DNA of 64,000 bases. It comes from Leptolyngbya sp. SIOISBB. GTDB lineage: Bacteria > Cyanobacteriota > Cyanobacteriia > Phormidesmidales > Phormidesmidaceae. The stretch is from NCBI GenBank assembly GCA_010671905.1, contig JAAHII010000001.1, positions 3,348,001 through 3,412,000 on the forward strand, read 5' to 3'. The position numbers were made by a program, and so were the translations under genes. This document shows positions 27,214 through 35,986 of this stretch, in pieces. Each line of letters begins with the position of its first letter. Within the stretch, counting starts at the first letter, position 1. The notes under the pieces are model-generated. The model did not search any database and was not told where the DNA came from. It saw only the letters and a list, made by a program, of their open reading frames with translations.

Positions 27214-28200
27214 TTAGCATTGAAGCGTGGAACCTGGAGTTAGACGATCGCGCCAGTCATCTACAGACTGACGTAACCGGGTTGGTAGCCAGTCGTCATA
27301 TCGCGGGTAGATTGGCAGCCGAGGACGCAAACGCCAGCCGTCTTCTGTCAATAGTGATCGCAGCTGAGCAGGGGTGGGATGATGGTAGTCGGGATTGACT
27401 TCATCTTTAGGGCCTAATCCACCTAAATCTCTTGCCCCGTTTGCGATCGCTTTTAGCACGTATCGCTTGTCAGCAATCAGGTTTGGTGGGATTTGCAGGG
27501 TAATCTCAGTTGGCAGATATCGTCTGGCTATTTTCACAAAGTCAGCTAAAGTACTTGCACTAAAACCATTGCGAGACTGAGACTGATGTTGCCCGGGCTG
27601 ATGAGGTTGCAAAATGACTTCTTGAATATGGCCCCAGCGATCATGGCATTGAGCGATCGCCTGCAGGGTTTCGATGCGATCTGATTCCGATTCTCCAATC
27701 CCTAATAACAGTCCCGTTGTAAAGGGAATATGGAGTCTGCCTGCCTGTTCAAGTTGGGCCAGCCGCTGCTTAGGGATCTTGCTGGGTGCATGCCGATGCA
27801 CCGTTTTTAAAAGCTTTGGCGTCATTTGCTCTAGCATCAACCCCATTGAGACATTGACTATTTTGAGCTGAGCCATCTCTACTTCGTTCAAAGGGCCGAC
27901 ATTAGTATGAGGTAATAATCCTTGCTGTAGAGCCACTTCACAAATGCTCAAGATGTTCTGAAACCAGACTGGTCGGCGAGGACTCTCAGGATGAACTTCG
28001 CCGCTCAAGATCAGAATTTCTGAGAGGTTGTGGGCTTTCGCTCTAGTGAGTTGCTGATCTAGCTGGCTTGGGGATAACCACCGATCTTCACCAGGGTCAA
28101 CCCGAAAGTTGCAATAAGTGCAGCGATTAAAACACTCATACGTGGGGACGACTGTGAGGGCGGGACTATAAGTGATGATGTCGTTAGGAGCAACAGTCAT
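27214..28200 (-). CDS. cofG: FO synthase subunit CofG (radical SAM)
   Basis: CofG works with CofH to make 7,8-didemethyl-8-hydroxy-5-deazariboflavin (FO), the deazaflavin antenna of some photolyases and precursor of F420. The 328-aa protein carries the radical SAM cluster motif Cys23-x3-Cys27-x2-Cys30 (YECFNRCTYC). It also has LILSGEVHPESPR and GIGESESDRIETL, with family-typical length. ATG 28200 is chosen over a longer frame from 28371 because GAGGGA precedes it and the extension is not family-like. CofH is not in the window. In a cyanobacterium the likely user of FO is the photolyase at 3663-5102. It diverges from psbA. Confidence 0.9.
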   Translation of the reverse strand: MTVAPNDIITYSPALTVVPTYECFNRCTYCNFRVDPGEDRWLSPSQLDQQLTRAKAHNLSEILILSGEVHPESPRRPVWFQNILSICEVALQQGLLPHTNVGPLNEVEMAQLKIVNVSMGLMLEQMTPKLLKTVHRHAPSKIPKQRLAQLEQAGRLHIPFTTGLLLGIGESESDRIETLQAIAQCHDRWGHIQEVILQPHQPGQHQSQSRNGFSASTLADFVKIARRYLPTEITLQIPPNLIADKRYVLKAIANGARDLGGLGPKDEVNPDYHHPTPAQLRSLLTEDGWRLRPRLPIYPRYDDWLPTRLRQSVDDWRDRLTPGSTLQC

Positions 28201-28505
28201 GAGTGATCCCTCGCCATGGCCGTAAATAACGTAACAAAGGCCTGACCGCATATTGCAGAAGCTAAACCTTTTAGTGATTAGAGAATATTGAATCGCATTG
28301 CTTGCCATCAAGTGATCTGACGTACTTGAGTCAATCTCACTGCTGACAGGACCTTTCAGAGTCCTCCTCACAAGGTTCTTAAGATAGGCTTTATATGAAT
28401 CTGCTTTACAAAACTAAGTAATCTCGTTATGATGTCTGTAACAGAGGTTCATATTACTTGGACTTTTGTGTACATAATTCGACCTTGTTAAAGGACTTAT
28501 TCATC
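28201..28505. other. Divergent cofG-psbA spacer
   Basis: These 305 nt hold the psbA promoter and 5' leader; the rest, upstream of cofG, shows no recognised element. Confidence 0.6.
28405..28433 (+). promoter_or_regulatory. psbA promoter
   Basis: TTTACA (28405-28410) and TATGAT (28428-28433) are separated by exactly 17 nt, the arrangement of known cyanobacterial psbA promoters. Transcription would start near 28440, giving a leader of about 65 nt. TTTACAAA at the -35 also matches a single HLR1 half-site for RpaB. Confidence 0.8.
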
Positions 28506-29567
28506 ATGACAACGACCTTGCAGCAGCGCGAAAGCGCTAACGCATGGGAGCAGTTTTGTCAGTGGATCACAAGCACCGAAAACCGCCTGTATGTAGGCTG
28601 GTTCGGCGTGCTGATGATTCCGACGCTGCTCGCTGCGACGACTTGCTACGTCATCGCCTTCATCGCCGCTCCTCCCGTCGACATCGACGGCATCCGTGAG
28701 CCCGTTGCTGGCTCCTTGATGTACGGCAACAACATCATCTCTGGTGCAGTTGTTCCTTCTTCCAACGCTATCGGTTTGCACTTCTACCCCATCTGGGAAG
28801 CGGCTTCCCTCGATGAGTGGTTGTACAACGGTGGCCCTTACCAGTTCGTCATCTTCCACTTCCTCATTGGCGTCTTCTGCTACATGGGTCGTGAGTGGGA
28901 ACTGAGCTACCGCCTCGGCATGCGTCCTTGGATCTGCGTGGCTTACTCGGCACCCGTTGCCGCTGCTACTGCAGTCTTCTTGATCTATCCCTTGGGTCAA
29001 GGTTCCTTCTCCGACGGGATGCCTTTGGGGATCTCCGGTACCTTCAACTTCATGTTGGTCTTCCAGGCTGAGCACAACATCTTGATGCACCCCTTCCACA
29101 TGTTGGGTGTGGCAGCTGTCTTTGGCGGTTCCTTGTTCTCCGCGATGCACGGTTCCTTGGTGACCTCTTCCTTGGTGCGTGAAACCACCGAGACCGAGTC
29201 CCAGAATTACGGCTACAAGTTTGGTCAGGAAGAAGAGACTTACAACATCGTTGCAGCCCACGGCTACTTCGGTCGTTTGATCTTCCAATATGCTTCCTTC
29301 AACAACTCTCGTTCCTTGCACTTCTTCTTGGGTGCTTGGCCGGTGATCGGCATCTGGTTCACCGCTCTGGGCATCAGCACCATGGCGTTCAACCTGAACG
29401 GTTTCAACTTCAACCAGTCGGTGCTCGACTCTCAGGGTCGTGTCATCGGTACCTGGGCTGACGTGATCAACCGGGCTAACTTGGGTATGGAAGTGATGCA
29501 CGAGCGTAATGCTCACAACTTCCCCCTCGACTTGGCTGCGGCTGAGGCTCCCGAAATCATCGGTTAG
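28506..29567 (+). CDS. psbA: Photosystem II D1 protein, Glu130 (high-light) form
   Basis: D1 is the reaction-centre subunit that carries the primary donor, pheophytin, QB and most Mn4CaO5 ligands. This 353-aa precursor retains Tyr161, Asp170, Glu189, His190, His198, Ser264, His332, Glu333, His337, Asp342 and Ala344. Residue 130 is Glu (CYMGREWE), the variant of high-light D1 copies, where Gln marks low-light copies. After Ala344, where CtpA cuts, only 9 residues remain (AAEAPEIIG), shorter than the usual 16. ATG 28506 has AAAGGA 10 nt upstream. Codon use is strongly biased, as in highly expressed genes. A terminator follows at 29601. Confidence 0.98.
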   Translation: MTTTLQQRESANAWEQFCQWITSTENRLYVGWFGVLMIPTLLAATTCYVIAFIAAPPVDIDGIREPVAGSLMYGNNIISGAVVPSSNAIGLHFYPIWEAASLDEWLYNGGPYQFVIFHFLIGVFCYMGREWELSYRLGMRPWICVAYSAPVAAATAVFLIYPLGQGSFSDGMPLGISGTFNFMLVFQAEHNILMHPFHMLGVAAVFGGSLFSAMHGSLVTSSLVRETTETESQNYGYKFGQEEETYNIVAAHGYFGRLIFQYASFNNSRSLHFFLGAWPVIGIWFTALGISTMAFNLNGFNFNQSVLDSQGRVIGTWADVINRANLGMEVMHERNAHNFPLDLAAAEAPEIIG

Positions 29568-29930
29568 TTCTCAACGCTCAGCTAGTCTGAGAAGCTAATG
29601 AAAAGCGCTCTCTACGAAGGTGGGGGGCGCTTTTTGCTTTTGAATATTGTCTTGGCCATGAGGTGGTTCTGGATAGCGATATTTATGCTCTCAGGTGCCA
29701 TTGCCTCCGTCTTTTTGTAGCAGTTCCTCGACTAACCTTTTATTCCAGACAGAACCGGTGTCGCTGAGTGGTGAGCCTGGCCACTCTGCGCTATGGGCTT
29801 GAATATTGCTGCGATCGCCCAGTCTCAGTTCACTTTCAGCCACAAATTGTATCTCTTGCAACGCTCCATTCATCTTGGCCGCTTATGCTGTAGACATTAT
29901 TGGTCATCTCGATAGGCTAACGCTGTTGTT
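29568..29930. other. Intergenic region after psbA
   Basis: Apart from the terminator at 29601, the region contains a 60-codon minus-strand open frame (29691-29873) without a clear ribosome site or family likeness. I do not call it a gene. Confidence 0.5.
29601..29635 (+). terminator. psbA terminator
   Basis: AAAAGCGC (29601-29608) pairs with GCGCTTTT starting at 29627, followed by a T tract, about 35 nt past the psbA stop. Confidence 0.7.
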
Positions 29931-30731
29931 ATGTCTCGATATCCTGCGAAGCGCGCTCGCCGTAATTTAGTTTGGTTGGCACTACTGGCTCTCGTCTGGC
30001 TGTTATGCAGTGGCGAGGCCCAAGCGGGGCCGCTGAGCGATCGCCTAGCCACCTTCCCCAATTGGACCGATAAACCTCCGACCAAAGCTGCTGATGGCGA
30101 CTTAGTGTATCCTGATTGGCTGGCCGGGACTTGGGAACTAACCAGCACCTTAGTAGATGTATCAGCCCCGCTCGCGCCAGATATCCAGACTCCAGGATTC
30201 GATAGCAACCAAAGCTTACTCAACCAACCAGTGATCTGCGAGGTTCGGTTTGAGCCTAGGATGACGTCTTACACGCAAAGTTTTTTGCTGCGGCCGCGTT
30301 TGGCGCAAGAAGAGATTGTGGCCGATCGCACCTTTAATGGCTTGAACTTGGCGAAAGCTTACCTCGGCGAAGAGGCTGTCAAAAAGGTGATCATGGATGC
30401 TAAAAATCCCAATCGCCAACTGACGATTTTTGCGGACTACAAAATGTTGGAGTCAACAGTGACGGGTCGCGCTACCGAACAACCTGATGAAACTGACTTC
30501 ATCACGACAGAATTTTTTCAACAGATGTTTCGGGGCGGTGGCAAGCCCTATTTTAATGAAGTCGAAACAACTACGGCATATCACCAGGTTGATGAAAATC
30601 ACGTGACCGCCGACCAGATCACGGCAGTTTATCTCTCCCCCCAAGAACCCAACTATTTTGCAGCGGGTAATCGGCCAGTTGCGCTGTATCGCTATCAGTT
30701 AGACCTAACCGCAATTGCTACGCCAATTTAA
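29931..30731 (+). CDS. Exported DUF6816-like protein, probably lumenal
   Basis: This 266-aa protein has a basic N-terminus and a signal peptide (residues about 10-32, ending AQA). The mature domain has DRLATFPNWTDKP, DLVYPDWLAGTWELTSTLVDV and PVICEVRFEPR, the latter read as a lipocalin-like beta barrel. It fits a conserved cyanobacterial/chloroplast family that I believe is DUF6816, with no known function. Export to periplasm or thylakoid lumen is predicted. It follows psbA but is separated by the psbA terminator, so it is likely independently expressed. Confidence 0.7.
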   Translation: MSRYPAKRARRNLVWLALLALVWLLCSGEAQAGPLSDRLATFPNWTDKPPTKAADGDLVYPDWLAGTWELTSTLVDVSAPLAPDIQTPGFDSNQSLLNQPVICEVRFEPRMTSYTQSFLLRPRLAQEEIVADRTFNGLNLAKAYLGEEAVKKVIMDAKNPNRQLTIFADYKMLESTVTGRATEQPDETDFITTEFFQQMFRGGGKPYFNEVETTTAYHQVDENHVTADQITAVYLSPQEPNYFAAGNRPVALYRYQLDLTAIATPI

Positions 30732-30787
30732 TTATTGTCGTACCGATACTCTCTAGGCTCGCCATCCCCGCTGGGAAAGCTGCTTGA

Positions 30788-32818
30788 CTAAACCGCTGAT
30801 AAATCGTGAACTGACCAGCCGTAGCGTTTGGCGTCGGCTTGCGCTTGCTGGGTCAGATCATTGGCAACGAAGTGATTGTGCAGAATTTGCACGCTGAGCA
30901 GATGGTTGATGATGGCATCCAGTTGTACCCGTTCGGCTACGGGGGTGTGTGGATCCCCATGGCGATCCAAAATGCTGTGGACAGCGTTGGCATCCAATAG
31001 ACCGGTCTCTTTGAGGCGATTTTTAGACAAGTAGTTACTTGCAAGCGATTTCATCGCGGCTTCTTTCACCGCATCCGTGTAAGCAGGGGGGGCCATGAAC
31101 GCGAATTTCTGTCGCTTGTAGAGGGTTTCTGGCAGCAATGGCTTCATAGTTTCGCGCAGGATGTATTTATCCTGGCGATCGCGTAGGCGCATTGAGGGCG
31201 GCAGCTTCACCGCAAATTCCACTAGGGGGTGATCAAGGAAGGCCGGACGGGCCTCCAGGGAATTCGCCATATCCACCCGATCGCCTGCCCAGCCCAAGAC
31301 TTGCGATTCAAACTGGGTCTTGATCCAAACGTATTGAGCTTTGTCGAGGGGATGGCGATCGCGCAATTGATCACCATTCAGAGCTGAGGCGATCGAGTGA
31401 CCGGGAGCGTAGCCATCTAACCGATGACGGTGTTGAGGATGGAGCAATCCCGGCACATGAGACGCCGACGAGAGCCAAGACTGTAGCGAACTGGGAGTAA
31501 AGCCGATGAGGTCAGTCAGGGCCGGATCGTCCAGGCGGTTCTCCGCGAGTAGATTGCCTTTGAAAAGGCGATTACTTTCGGCCAGCCAGGCTTCTAGATC
31601 CGCCCGCTCTTCCGGGGGGGCGTCATCCATGCCGTGGAGAATCATGTCCAGACGGAGTTGCGGATAGCCCGCGAAGAGTTCATCCGAACCTTCGCCCGTG
31701 ATGACGACCTTGTAGCCCGCATCGCGCACATGCTCACTCATCAGCATTTTGGCGACGGTAAAGGTGTTGTAGATACTACGTTCGGTGTGCCAAATGGTGC
31801 GGGCAAAATGGTCGTAAAGCTGGTTACCGTCAACGGTCAAAATATCTTGATCGGCTTTCACCGCCTCAGCCATTTCGCGAGCGATCGCCGTCTCATCGTA
31901 ATCAGTGTCATCAAAGCCAATGGTGAAGGCTTTGACTGGAGACTGTTGGCAAGCTGCCGCTACGCCCATGATTGAGCAGGAATCAATACCGCCGGAGAGA
32001 TAACAAGCCACCGGCACGTCAGCCTCTAACCGCAGTTGAATCGCTTCGACGAAATGCGCCCGTAACTCTTCGATATAGTCGGTTTCATTGCGGTGTAAGT
32101 CACGTTCTCCTTGCCGGGGAAAGTCAAGATCCCAGTACTGCTCTTTGAACAGCAATAACTCACCGTCACGCCGCTGCACAGTAATTTTTTGTCCCGGTTC
32201 GACAGCATAAATGCCCTCAAAGCACGTGGTGCCCGGCACCATCGTTTGCATGAGCTGATGATACAGCCCCTCTGAAGAGAAGCGGGCATTGACGTCTGGG
32301 TGAGCGAGCACCACTTTGATCTCAGAACCAAACACTAAGCCGCCTGGAATGTGGGCGTAGTACAGAGGCTTAACACCAAAGCGATCGCGCACTAGAGTGA
32401 GCCGATCTTGTTGCCGTTCATATAAGGCAAAGGCGAACTCGCCCCGCAGACAAGGCAAGGCCTGATCGATCCCGAAGCGATCAGTCAGGTGCATGACTAA
32501 TTCGGTATCGCTCTTGGTTTGGAACTGATATCCCCGTGAGGCGAGATCCGCCCGCAACCGCTTGTAGTCGTAGAATTCACCATTGTGGGCAATCAAGTAC
32601 TGGCCATCGGCAGAACGAAAAGGCTGACGCCCTCGCTCGGGGTTGAGATCAATAATTGATAGACGCGCATGGGCAAAACCGATGCCGCGGTCCTCAATGA
32701 CCTGATAGCCAAAACCATCGGGGCCACGGTGATACTGAATGGCGGCCATGCCAACTAACGCTTCAGGATCGACCGGTTGCCTCGGGTCGGCATACAGGAC
32801 GCCGCCAATTCCACACAT
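30788..32818 (-). CDS. asnB: Asparagine synthase (glutamine-hydrolysing)
   Basis: AsnB makes asparagine from aspartate, ATP and glutamine. The 676-aa protein starts MCGIGGVL, where Cys2 is the glutaminase nucleophile once Met is removed. It has AHNGEFYDYKRLR of the Ntn domain and YLSGGIDSCS (the PP-loop SGGxDS) near residue 265. The C-terminal synthetase follows, including TGEGSDELFAGYPQ. Many family members of this length act in secondary pathways that amidate other carboxylates, so a role outside asparagine synthesis is possible. No nitrogen-control site was found upstream. Confidence 0.93.
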   Translation of the reverse strand: MCGIGGVLYADPRQPVDPEALVGMAAIQYHRGPDGFGYQVIEDRGIGFAHARLSIIDLNPERGRQPFRSADGQYLIAHNGEFYDYKRLRADLASRGYQFQTKSDTELVMHLTDRFGIDQALPCLRGEFAFALYERQQDRLTLVRDRFGVKPLYYAHIPGGLVFGSEIKVVLAHPDVNARFSSEGLYHQLMQTMVPGTTCFEGIYAVEPGQKITVQRRDGELLLFKEQYWDLDFPRQGERDLHRNETDYIEELRAHFVEAIQLRLEADVPVACYLSGGIDSCSIMGVAAACQQSPVKAFTIGFDDTDYDETAIAREMAEAVKADQDILTVDGNQLYDHFARTIWHTERSIYNTFTVAKMLMSEHVRDAGYKVVITGEGSDELFAGYPQLRLDMILHGMDDAPPEERADLEAWLAESNRLFKGNLLAENRLDDPALTDLIGFTPSSLQSWLSSASHVPGLLHPQHRHRLDGYAPGHSIASALNGDQLRDRHPLDKAQYVWIKTQFESQVLGWAGDRVDMANSLEARPAFLDHPLVEFAVKLPPSMRLRDRQDKYILRETMKPLLPETLYKRQKFAFMAPPAYTDAVKEAAMKSLASNYLSKNRLKETGLLDANAVHSILDRHGDPHTPVAERVQLDAIINHLLSVQILHNHFVANDLTQQAQADAKRYGWSVHDLSAV

Positions 32819-33179
32819 ACGCTTTCTGCCTTCTGGACTGTGGTGGTCTAGAGGTGCATCCTAATATGCAAGTTCTGAAATTTCGAATGCTTCTTTAGTA
32901 AATCTGAAGCAACGGCTGGGGTTTGTCATGGTATGTTGACCTGATGCGCGAAGACGTTAACTTGAGAGCAGGTGAGAGGCAGAGCTTGCCGCTGCTGTTT
33001 GATGGGAAGTCTCAGGGCATGATCGCTGCAGATTGCCCGCCAACACCTCAGCAGCATGATTCTGTATCTGCTGCCATTACAAGTTGATAACGGAATCGTA
33101 AGATTGGCAACAGATTTCTTTTCAGAAAACATTAACAATCAAATTGCCCACAAATTTGTTCTGGGCGAGGGGTGGCCCT
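32819..33179. other. Intergenic region between asnB and the DUF1028 gene
   Basis: I see no gene, RNA or clear regulatory repeat in these 361 nt, which must contain two divergent promoters. Confidence 0.5.
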
Positions 33180-33896
33180 ATGACATTTTCTATCGTTGCC
33201 TGGGATCCGCATACTGGGATGACTGGCATTGCTGTTGCGACGAAGCATTTAGCGGTTGGGGCGTTGGTGCCTCATGCCAAGGCTAACGTGGGGGCGATCG
33301 CCACTCAAGCTCAAACGAATCCGCTGCTCGGGATTTGGGGGTTGCGCCTGCTCGAAAGTCGCAAAGCTGCTCAAGCGGCAGCGCAGGCAATTCCGGTAGG
33401 GGATGTGCTGGATGTCTTACTGCAGAATGATGAAGAGCGCGACGACCGACAGCTCCATTTAGTGGATCATCAGGGCCATACGGCCGCGTGGACTGGGCAA
33501 CACTGCACGGATTGGGCGGGTCATTTCACCTTTCACAATTTTTCTGTCGCAGGCAATATGTTGGTCGGTGAGCAAGTCCTGCAGGCTATGGCTGAAACCT
33601 TTCATAATCATCCCTCTCTCAGCTTTTCAGAGCGCTTGCTTTGTGCGCTAGAAGCCGGAGAAAGAGCTGGCGGCGATAAAAGAGGTAAGCAATCGGCAGC
33701 GCTATACGTTGTCCAAGACGACTTTTATCCCCACCTGGATTTGCGCGTCGATAATCATCCTGAGCCGATCTCTGAACTGCGGACTCTATTTGCCGAGGCC
33801 CACAAAGACTATTACCAGTCTTTCCGCCAAACGATGCCGTCTCACAAGCACCTGCAGATCAAGGTGGAACCCATTTGGACGCGCAAAGTGGTTTAG
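33180..33896 (+). CDS. DUF1028 protein (Ntn-hydrolase-like)
   Basis: This 238-aa protein begins MTFSIVAWDPHTGMTGIAVATKHLAVG and includes GAIATQAQTNPLLG and a DKRGKQSAALYVV stretch, all hallmarks of DUF1028. The family adopts an Ntn-hydrolase-like fold and often neighbours peptidases or amidases; its reaction is unknown. ATG 33180 is preferred to a frame start at 33144 because GAGGGG lies 7-12 nt upstream and the family starts here. No signal peptide is present. An unrelated phosphatase-fold gene follows after about 160 nt. Confidence 0.85.
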   Translation: MTFSIVAWDPHTGMTGIAVATKHLAVGALVPHAKANVGAIATQAQTNPLLGIWGLRLLESRKAAQAAAQAIPVGDVLDVLLQNDEERDDRQLHLVDHQGHTAAWTGQHCTDWAGHFTFHNFSVAGNMLVGEQVLQAMAETFHNHPSLSFSERLLCALEAGERAGGDKRGKQSAALYVVQDDFYPHLDLRVDNHPEPISELRTLFAEAHKDYYQSFRQTMPSHKHLQIKVEPIWTRKVV

Positions 33897-34056
33897 TCGA
33901 GGATGAGCAGCTGACCACGTCTTTGAGTGGACCAGTTGCATTCCTTCATCCTTTCTCAACTGTCTGAAAAAAATCCTTGCGATACAGTAGAGCGGCTGGC
34001 CAAGTGCTCTGGCTCATCGGCCAGATTGGCGGCATGCTCACCGTTGGGAAAATGGT

Positions 34057-35055
34057 GTGGAGAAGCGACAATTCCGGGTCGGGACGTTTAATCTCAATAA
34101 TTTAGTCCTACCCGAGGTGGAATATTACCGGGGCGAATTTTACTCAAGCGACGAGTATCGCCAAAAAGTGGCTTGGACGGCCCACCAGTTAGATCGCATG
34201 AAGACTGACCTCGTGGGGTTTCAAGAGATCTTTCATGAGCAGGCGTTGGTAGAAGTGCTCGCGGCTAGTGAGCGGGCGCATCCACATCAAATCGTCATGG
34301 CTGAGGGTATTGGCAACGGGCCAGGCGTCGCTTTGTCGACGAGCTTCCCCGTTTTGGAGCATCGGATTTATATTGATTTCCCGGAAGCAAGCTGGCTCAG
34401 TGTGGACGCGGAGAAAGCGCGGATTCCGTTGACGTCGTTCTCACATCCAGTTTTGTCAGTGGATGTCGAGTTACCGAACGGGATGCCCTGTACGGTGTTT
34501 GTCGTGCATCTGAAGTCGAAGCGACCAATGATGGCGCGTAATGTCGATCGTTCTGACCCGGTCGAACTGGCTAAAGGGCAAGCGCGATCGCTCATTCGCC
34601 GGGCCGCTGAAGCCACCGCCCTGCGCTTTATCTTGATGGAAAAGTTGCGCGATCGCCGCTACCCCGTCATCGTCATGGGCGATGTGAACGATAACCATAC
34701 CTCTGTGACGACCCAATTGGTCTCCGGGCAACCGCCCTGGGAATGCTGGTCCTTTCGGCAAAAGGTCCCGGTTTGGGACACATTGCTCTATCAAGTCAAA
34801 GATATTCAGGCGCGCCTCGGTTATGGCGATCATTACTATACCCACATTCATAATGGTCACTACGACAGCCTCGATCACATCATGGTGAGCGAAGAATTTG
34901 CCCCCCGTAACCGCAACCATATTGGTCAGGTGATTTATGTTTCGGTCTATAACGATCATTTGTTTGACCAAACTTTGCTGGAAGACCAAATCGAGTCTTG
35001 GAAATCGGATCACGGGCAAGTTGTGGCGACGATCGCGCTCGATGGCGAGAAGTAA
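34057..35055 (+). CDS. Endonuclease/exonuclease/phosphatase family protein
   Basis: This 332-aa protein has the DNase I-like fold signatures in order: FNLNN near residue 10, GFQEIFHE (metal-binding Glu) near 53, VVHLKSKRP near 150, VIVMGDVNDNHTS (Asp and Asn) near 208 and YDSLDHIMVS (catalytic His) near 270. The superfamily cleaves phosphodiesters or phosphoesters in nucleic acids, lipids or small molecules; the substrate cannot be told from sequence. The start is a GTG at 34057 with no convincing Shine-Dalgarno. No signal peptide is visible, which argues against a secreted nuclease. Confidence 0.87.
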   Translation: MEKRQFRVGTFNLNNLVLPEVEYYRGEFYSSDEYRQKVAWTAHQLDRMKTDLVGFQEIFHEQALVEVLAASERAHPHQIVMAEGIGNGPGVALSTSFPVLEHRIYIDFPEASWLSVDAEKARIPLTSFSHPVLSVDVELPNGMPCTVFVVHLKSKRPMMARNVDRSDPVELAKGQARSLIRRAAEATALRFILMEKLRDRRYPVIVMGDVNDNHTSVTTQLVSGQPPWECWSFRQKVPVWDTLLYQVKDIQARLGYGDHYYTHIHNGHYDSLDHIMVSEEFAPRNRNHIGQVIYVSVYNDHLFDQTLLEDQIESWKSDHGQVVATIALDGEK

Positions 35056-35134
35056 GACTTCAAGATGTGGCATGTCAACTGAGCGTTTGGACCGTTGTTG
35101 GGGTGAGATATGGATATGCCCGTGTCCCAGCTAC

Positions 35135-35236
35135 AGCAGAATGCGGAATGCGGAGGTCGGAATGCGGAATTGAAATGCAGGCTAGAAAGCAGTTTCGATA
35201 ATCCAGGGCGACCTGATCAAACTGCGGCTTGCTATA
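35135..35236 (+). repeat. 102-nt dispersed non-coding repeat, copy 2
   Basis: A 41-nt block made of GGAATGC-type units ends GGAATTGAAA at 35175. Exactly 42 nt later a 19-nt end begins CAAACTGCGG and finishes GCTATA. Block lengths equal those of the inverted copy at 3558-3659. Confidence 0.7.
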
Positions 35237-35330
35237 TTGCTATCTCCGGTTAAGAAAACTGTTGCTAAAGTCCATCACGAGCCATCTCTTGGCCCTGGCA
35301 AACCCTTGTTGTCTTCATTCCCGTTAATTT

Positions 35331-35834
35331 ATGAGTTATCACACGGCCCAGTTACGGCTGACGACCCCAGCCGATCTCGATTTTGTGCTGGCGGCAGAAG
35401 TGACATCGCATGCGGCAGGATATGTGCGGCTGTGGACCCGCGATCGCCATCTACAGTCTCTGGAGGATCCTGACGAATGCCACTGGATTGTGGAGGATAC
35501 AGCGACCCAAGAACGGATTGGCTATCTAATTTTGCTAGGGCGGCAAGATCCGGATCAGTGTCTCTTGGTGAAACGCATTGTGATTGCCAAGCCCGGTAAG
35601 GGCTACGGTCGCTCTGTCCTGACTCAGGTCCTCGACAAAGCCTTTCGGGAGTTTGCGGCCCATCGCGTCTGGCTAGATGTCATGGAAGAAAATCACCGAG
35701 CGCGATCGCTCTATCGGAGTTTGGGTTTTGTCGAAGAGGGGCGTTTGCGAGAGTGCGTGAAGGTTGGCGATGGGTTTACGTCGATGTGGTTAATGTCGAT
35801 ATTGCGAGCAGAATTCTTACCATCGGAACACTAA
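35331..35834 (+). CDS. GNAT family N-acetyltransferase
   Basis: This 167-aa protein follows the GNAT plan: LRLTTPADLDFVLAAE at the N-terminus, the beta-4 strand LVKRIVIAKPGKGYGRSVL with the acetyl-CoA loop near residues 85-100, and NHRARSLYRSLGFVEEGRLRE at the C-terminus. The RimI/RimJ-like ending suggests acetylation of a protein N-terminus or a small amine. The ATG has no strong ribosome site. Neighbouring genes give no substrate hint. Confidence 0.88.
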   Translation: MSYHTAQLRLTTPADLDFVLAAEVTSHAAGYVRLWTRDRHLQSLEDPDECHWIVEDTATQERIGYLILLGRQDPDQCLLVKRIVIAKPGKGYGRSVLTQVLDKAFREFAAHRVWLDVMEENHRARSLYRSLGFVEEGRLRECVKVGDGFTSMWLMSILRAEFLPSEH

Positions 35835-35986
35835 CGGCCCAGTGCCGCAGTGCTGCTCCATAGCCTTGGCTGCTTTCACAGGAAGTTGAGACCTGGCAAC
35901 GATGAAAATTCAACTTTGCGAAACGGCCATTTCTTGAGAGAGTGAGAAATGCACTTTATCGAATTTTTGTGGGTAAGAAGGCAGTC

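Noticed and set aside
28497-29516. 339-codon open frame antisense to psbA
   Set aside because: It mirrors psbA exactly, and the extreme codon bias of psbA removes antisense stops. The product has no family features.
29691-29873. 60-codon minus-strand gene after psbA
   Set aside because: No ribosome site or family features could be found.
34471-35073. 200-codon frame antisense to the endo/exonuclease/phosphatase gene
   Set aside because: Shadow of a gene with intact catalytic motifs.
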